A stretch of 10,056 nucleotides of DNA from assembly GCA_965555375.1 (NCBI GenBank), contig CBEWDL010000123.1, positions 1 through 10,056 on the forward strand, in the 5' to 3' direction. Below are positions 6,963 to 10,056 of this stretch, in pieces (within the stretch, counting starts at the first letter, position 1; each line of letters starts with the position of its first letter). The notes beneath the pieces were generated by a model, which worked only from the letters and a program-made list of their open reading frames with translations, searched no databases and was not told the DNA's origin. Position numbers and translations under genes: made by a program. The stretch is from CBDVBL01 sp965555375 (GTDB lineage: Bacteria; Zixibacteria; MSB-5A5; UBA10806).

Positions 6963-7874
6963 TCGTCAAAAGCGTTAATTGCCGTTTTCGTATTATCGCC
7001 GGCCGTAATTCTTTTTTCCTGCGACAAACGTCCCGAATTCAACGGTGAGAGAGCCTATTCCGATCTTTTGATGCAATGCTCCTTCGGTCCCAGAGTGGCC
7101 AATACCGAATCCCACGCAGAGGCCGGAGAATTCCTTTACAATAGTCTTAAAAAGACCACCGATCTTTGCAGGATTCAGAAGTTTGCAATCTATGATTCAG
7201 TCGCTGGATTAGAGAGGAGTATGTTTAACATCATTGCCTCCTATTATCCCGGGAGCGAGAAGAGGATCATGCTCTGCGCTCACTGGGATAGCCGTCCCAT
7301 CTCCGATGAAGATCCCGACAGCAGCAATTTCGGTCTTCCGGTACCGGGGGCCAACGACGGCGCCTCCGGGACCGCCGTCCTTCTCGAGATGGGACGCTTG
7401 CTTAAAGACCACCGGCCGCCGCTGGGGGTCGATATTGTTTTATTCGATGGTGAGGATTATGGGACCGACGACTGGCAGGGGGGGTGGTTCATGGGCTCGA
7501 AATATTTCGTCGGTTCTCTTCAGGGATACAGGCCGCGCCTTGCGATATTGGTCGACCTGGTGGGAGATTCCGATCTCCAGATATATAGAGAGGCAATCTC
7601 GCAACAGTATGCCGGTGATCTGAACGATTATATATGGAATGTCGCCGGGGAGATTGGTATCGATGTTTTCATAGATTCGGTCAAGTATACTGTGCTCGAT
7701 GATCATGTTCCGTTGCTGTCCGGCGGCATAAAAGCGGTTGACATAATAGATTTTGATTATCCATACTGGCATACGCAGGAGGATACTCCCGACAAGTGCT
7801 CCGCAGAATCCCTTGCGAAGGTGGGTAAAGTGGTCGTAGCCGCAATCTTCGACAAAAGGATAAAACGCTTTTAA
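6960..7874 (+). CDS. M28-fold metalloenzyme, glutaminyl-peptide cyclotransferase-like lipoprotein
   Basis: The 304-residue product has the M28 zinc-hydrolase fold as seen in type II glutaminyl cyclases, which turn N-terminal Gln of exported proteins into pyroglutamate. Visible motifs in order: AHWDSRP (His108, Asp110), PGANDGASG with zinc ligand Asp133, FDGEDYG with catalytic Glu165 and ligand Asp166, VDLVGD (Asp199-Asp203), DDHVPLL (248-253 region), and YWHTQEDT with Trp270 and ligand His271. The DDHxP...WHTxED layout matches animal and Bacteroidota glutaminyl cyclases better than plain aminopeptidases. The N-terminus is a short lipoprotein-type signal (VILFSC, Cys21; Phe at -2 is not ideal) with Asp at +2. 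It overlaps sprA by one base, so both are probably translated together. An M28 aminopeptidase is the alternative. The fold is sure; the exact reaction is inferred. Confidence 0.85.
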   Translation: MSSKALIAVFVLSPAVILFSCDKRPEFNGERAYSDLLMQCSFGPRVANTESHAEAGEFLYNSLKKTTDLCRIQKFAIYDSVAGLERSMFNIIASYYPGSEKRIMLCAHWDSRPISDEDPDSSNFGLPVPGANDGASGTAVLLEMGRLLKDHRPPLGVDIVLFDGEDYGTDDWQGGWFMGSKYFVGSLQGYRPRLAILVDLVGDSDLQIYREAISQQYAGDLNDYIWNVAGEIGIDVFIDSVKYTVLDDHVPLLSGGIKAVDIIDFDYPYWHTQEDTPDKCSAESLAKVGKVVVAAIFDKRIKRF

Positions 7875-7913
7875 CAGAAACCAAAAGCCGGAAGTCTCGT
7901 ATATCGAAAAGGG

Positions 7914-9071
7914 ATGATCGAAAGAATGAATAAGGCCTCTAAAATAGCAGTATTGACCGGAATAATAATCTCAATAAGCGGCTTTTCGGTTAATGCCACG
8001 GATCCCGTAATGGAATCCGGCAATTTGCTGGCAGAACTCAGCGGTCAGTCTGTATTTGAAATTCAGGGAAGCACTAATCTTGCGGGGAAGATTAGAGTTC
8101 TCTCACGCCAGACAGGTGACGTCAAAATTACCTTCGATAAATGGGCCCGAGCCTCATCCGAACCGGAGTCCAAACGATTTCTGGATCTTATCGACTTCAA
8201 ATTACAGGTTAAAGACGATAGGGTGCTCTTTAAAATATTATCGCCATCGCACGCCCCCTGGGAGGGCAGCAATCATAGTGTCAGAGTGGAGATTTTCGTA
8301 GAGCTCCCCGAGAAAATGAGGATTGAAGGAAAATCCGATTTCATGGACGTGAATATCGGGGGACCGTTTCAGGGAGTTGATTTGAAATCCGGTTTTTCTA
8401 CTATTGGTGTGGAGAGAATTTACGGTCCGGTTGAAATCACCACCACCCACGGCGATATCAAGCTTCAGGCTATAAAAGGTAAACTCAGAGCCGAAACCCA
8501 GAATGGAAAGATCGAGGCTCGCGATATTATTATTCCTTCGGGGTATGCTCTTTTACAGTCCGCCAATGGCATGATAAAACTCGAAGATATTCAGGGCCCT
8601 GTTGAGGCTTATACGAGTTATGCGGAAATAAACGCTGTCGATATCGACGCGCCCGACGGTTCAGTGGTTTTAAGAACCAGTTATGCGCCTATCAAAGTAC
8701 AAAAGGTCAAAGGCGAGCTGATTTGCGAGACCTCTTACAGCCCTGTGGAAGTTGTGGATGTATCAATAAATCACGGGCATTCGAGGTTCGAGACCAGCTA
8801 CGCGCCTATAACCGCTCGTTTTGAAGAAGTTTCCAATTGTGAGCTTTACATAGCCAATAATTATAACAGCGTCGACCTCTTAATTCCCCAGGATATCTCC
8901 GCTGTTCTGGTGGCCAGTGTCGGCAAGGGGGGGCGGATTCACACCGGGAATCTCAGTCTAAAACCCACCGCCCTCGATCTCACCCGCCTGGAGGCGCTTC
9001 TCGGCGACGGCGGTTCAAGAATTGAAGTTAAAGTCAGCGGCATTGGTAGCATTAATGTCAATGGCCAATAA
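7914..9071 (+). CDS. Exported DUF4097-type putative adhesin, repetitive beta-helix
   Basis: The 385-residue product starts with a signal peptide ending near VNA (28), then a region of about 100 residues resembling the N-terminal part of DUF4097 proteins (ELSGQSVFEIQG, later HSVRVEIFVELP). From residue 140 to about 325 it is a chain of short beta-strand turns with motifs such as TTHGDIKL, TQNGKIEA, SANGMIKL, TSYAEINA, TSYAPIKV, TSYSPVEV and TSYAPITA, then a cap. This is the style of the DUF4097 family, called putative adhesins, whose molecular role is not settled. Two starts are possible: ATG7914, which directly abuts AAAAGGG, or ATG7926, 12 bases after it and giving a neater signal peptide (MNKASK start). 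It lies 39 bases after the M28 gene with no terminator between, so it probably belongs to the same transcript. Confidence 0.7.
   Translation: MIERMNKASKIAVLTGIIISISGFSVNATDPVMESGNLLAELSGQSVFEIQGSTNLAGKIRVLSRQTGDVKITFDKWARASSEPESKRFLDLIDFKLQVKDDRVLFKILSPSHAPWEGSNHSVRVEIFVELPEKMRIEGKSDFMDVNIGGPFQGVDLKSGFSTIGVERIYGPVEITTTHGDIKLQAIKGKLRAETQNGKIEARDIIIPSGYALLQSANGMIKLEDIQGPVEAYTSYAEINAVDIDAPDGSVVLRTSYAPIKVQKVKGELICETSYSPVEVVDVSINHGHSRFETSYAPITARFEEVSNCELYIANNYNSVDLLIPQDISAVLVASVGKGGRIHTGNLSLKPTALDLTRLEALLGDGGSRIEVKVSGIGSINVNGQ
8340..8864 (+). repeat. Ten regular beta-helix rungs (18/21-residue period) in the DUF4097 protein
   Basis: The turn residue of each rung falls at 143, 161, 179, 197, 218, 236, 257, 275, 296 and 317 (numbered from ATG7914). 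The steps are 18, 18, 18, 21, 18, 21, 18, 21 and 21. The residues are F, F, H, N, N, then Y five times. The codons of the four TSY repeats differ (for example ACGAGTTATGCG against ACCAGCTACGCG), so the repeat is kept at protein level and is not a recent DNA duplication. Confidence 0.8.
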
Positions 9072-9076
9072 TTGAC

Positions 9077-9106
9077 TTGCATCCATCCTTAAGCATGCCC
9101 TATTAT
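9077..9106 (+). promoter_or_regulatory. Candidate promoter before the barrel/SppA-like gene
   Basis: TTGCAT (9077-9082) and TATTAT (9101-9106) are spaced by 18 bases, a workable sigma-70 layout with a good -10 (5 of 6) and a poor -35 (3 of 6). An overlapping TTGACT at 9072-9077 is a better -35 but would be 23 bases away. Transcription would begin near 9113, shortly before the ribosome site at 9121. It sits in the largest gap after sprA (62 bases). This is a guess from pattern only. Confidence 0.3.
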
Positions 9107-9120
9107 CTTTCCGAATTTCA

Positions 9121-9128
9121 AAAAGGAG
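9121..9128 (+). promoter_or_regulatory. Strong ribosome binding site AAAAGGAG
   Basis: AAAAGGAG ends 5 bases before the ATG at 9134. It fixes the start of the last gene and shows that this genome uses Shine-Dalgarno initiation. Confidence 0.8.
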
Positions 9129-9133
9129 TGCAA

Positions 9134-10056
9134 ATGAAACGACTGATTTTGTCGTTATTCGCCTTTATTGCTTTAGCTTGCACTGCCGCCCGGGGCGACC
9201 CGGTCGATGGGCTGGAATATCAATCGGAATCGGTAGCCACGACCGGTCAGATAACCGCAGGGATCATAAATCCGGCTGGTCTGGCGTTTTACGGAGCCAT
9301 GGGCATTCGATATACCCATAGCTTCACCGATTCATCATATAAAGGCGACGACGGCTTGTTGATCAGTTCCCGGCGCGGGTTTTTCGCCCTGGAATGGCTG
9401 AATCATACCAGCGACTCGTTCAGAAGGAAATATACTCTCGGAATGGGGGATAAGTTAGCTCCCAATTTTTACTTAGGATTTTCCTATAGCTGGTTCGGAG
9501 GCTCGGATGAGTTTTATAAGAAGATGAAAAGCTGGAAACTTGGCATGATGTATCACCCTCGTCCATTCGCCTCGCTGGGCTTGGTGGCTGACAGGTTGAA
9601 TCAGCCGGAGTTCGGCGCCGAGACCCAAAAAAGACTCTATCGGGCGGGCCTTGCCATCCGCCCTTTCGGAGAGAAATTCACAATCTCGTCCGATCTCAGG
9701 TGGCTGGAGGGCAAAGGCGTGAATAAATTGCAGGGCAACTTCCGTGCCGCCTTCGGCCCCTACAGGGGTATTTTCTTCAGCGCCGATTACGCCACGGAGG
9801 GTTCCTGGCGGATGGGTCTGACTTTCGATTTCGAACAGACGAGGGTAGGAACACAGGGGCGGCTGGATAATTCTCAGGATTTTGCCGGGGGAAGTTATTT
9901 CATCGAACTCAACTCCGTTCGTTATGGCTCTGTAGTCAGAAAATCCAGCAGAACCGGGACTATAACCTTAAGCGACGACATTATCGAGGAGCCCACCGAA
10001 CGGCGACTTTTCGGTTCTTCCGGCAGATCCCTTTACTCGGTGATTGCGGCATTACG
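9134..10056 (+). CDS. Exported PorV-like beta-barrel protein, probable N-terminal part of an SppA (S49) fusion; partial
   Basis: The frame is open from ATG9134 to the right edge (307 full codons, no stop), so the gene is cut by the window. A signal peptide covers about 1-21 (KR, hydrophobic LILSLFAFIALA). Residues 35-240 alternate polar and hydrophobic residues and carry barrel hallmarks of the FadL/PorV type: INPAGLAF (45-52), LGFSYSWFGG (114-123), ASLGLVADRLNQP (146-158), AGLAIRPFGEKFTISSDL (171-188) and MGLTFDF (227-233). Residues 272-307, with GTITLSDDIIEEP, LFGSSGRSLYSVIAAL, resemble the opening of SppA/S49 signal-peptide peptidases, which start with a short strand, a Gly/Ser-rich link and a helix of the LxxLxxAL kind. 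The S49 catalytic Lys and Ser would lie beyond the edge. The alternative is a stand-alone outer-membrane barrel. Barrel nature is likely; the protease part is inferred from about 35 residues. Confidence 0.55.
   Translation, partial: MKRLILSLFAFIALACTAARGDPVDGLEYQSESVATTGQITAGIINPAGLAFYGAMGIRYTHSFTDSSYKGDDGLLISSRRGFFALEWLNHTSDSFRRKYTLGMGDKLAPNFYLGFSYSWFGGSDEFYKKMKSWKLGMMYHPRPFASLGLVADRLNQPEFGAETQKRLYRAGLAIRPFGEKFTISSDLRWLEGKGVNKLQGNFRAAFGPYRGIFFSADYATEGSWRMGLTFDFEQTRVGTQGRLDNSQDFAGGSYFIELNSVRYGSVVRKSSRTGTITLSDDIIEEPTERRLFGSSGRSLYSVIAAL

Noticed and set aside
9072..9133. Possible terminator in the gap after the DUF4097 gene
   Set aside because: Only short palindromes such as GCATGC and CTTAAG are present, with no hairpin plus T-run.
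9134..9199. Lipoprotein signal in the last gene (Cys16)
   Set aside because: The residues before the Cys (ALA) fit the lipobox poorly, and the barrel that follows is better served by an ordinary signal peptide.

Overview
The window is a compact run of five genes, all on the + strand, that make cell-envelope proteins. Base composition is near 50% GC by eye. Translation signals are of the Shine-Dalgarno type, for example AAAAGGAG before the last gene. The marker is a very large SprA/Sov-family protein, the outer-membrane translocon of the type IX secretion system (T9SS). The family is best known from Bacteroidota, but this copy is shorter than the Bacteroidota proteins and carries an Asp/Asn-rich, EF-hand-like segment. 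Its neighbours (DUF4097 putative adhesin, a barrel protein probably running into SppA) suggest a Gram-negative of the wider FCB assemblage, possibly an uncultured lineage such as Zixibacteria. That placement is inference from gene style, not a measured phylogeny.

Layout: (1) 27-971, murB, a cytoplasmic peptidoglycan-precursor reductase. (2) 1063-6960, a SprA-like outer-membrane protein of about 1965 residues with a probable TTG start. (3) 6960-7874, an M28-fold protein closest to type II glutaminyl cyclases, overlapping the sprA stop codon as TGATG. (4) 7914-9071, an exported DUF4097-type beta-helical protein built of regular 18/21-residue rungs. (5) 9134 to the right edge, the start of an exported protein with a PorV-like beta-barrel region whose last visible residues resemble the opening of a signal peptide peptidase A (SppA, family S49) domain; it is cut by the window.

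How they may work together: four consecutive genes encode exported proteins. SprA is the T9SS pore, and in Bacteroidota it binds the barrel protein PorV. Glutaminyl cyclases of Bacteroidota cap the new N-terminal Gln of exported proteins. Translational coupling of sprA to a cyclase-like gene, followed by an adhesin-like protein and a PorV-like barrel/protease candidate, is consistent with a secretion and maturation locus. The link is inference from gene order and fold. No tRNA, rRNA, CRISPR array, insertion sequence or attachment site was seen. No gap between genes exceeds about 92 bases, counting from the murB stop to the preferred sprA start.
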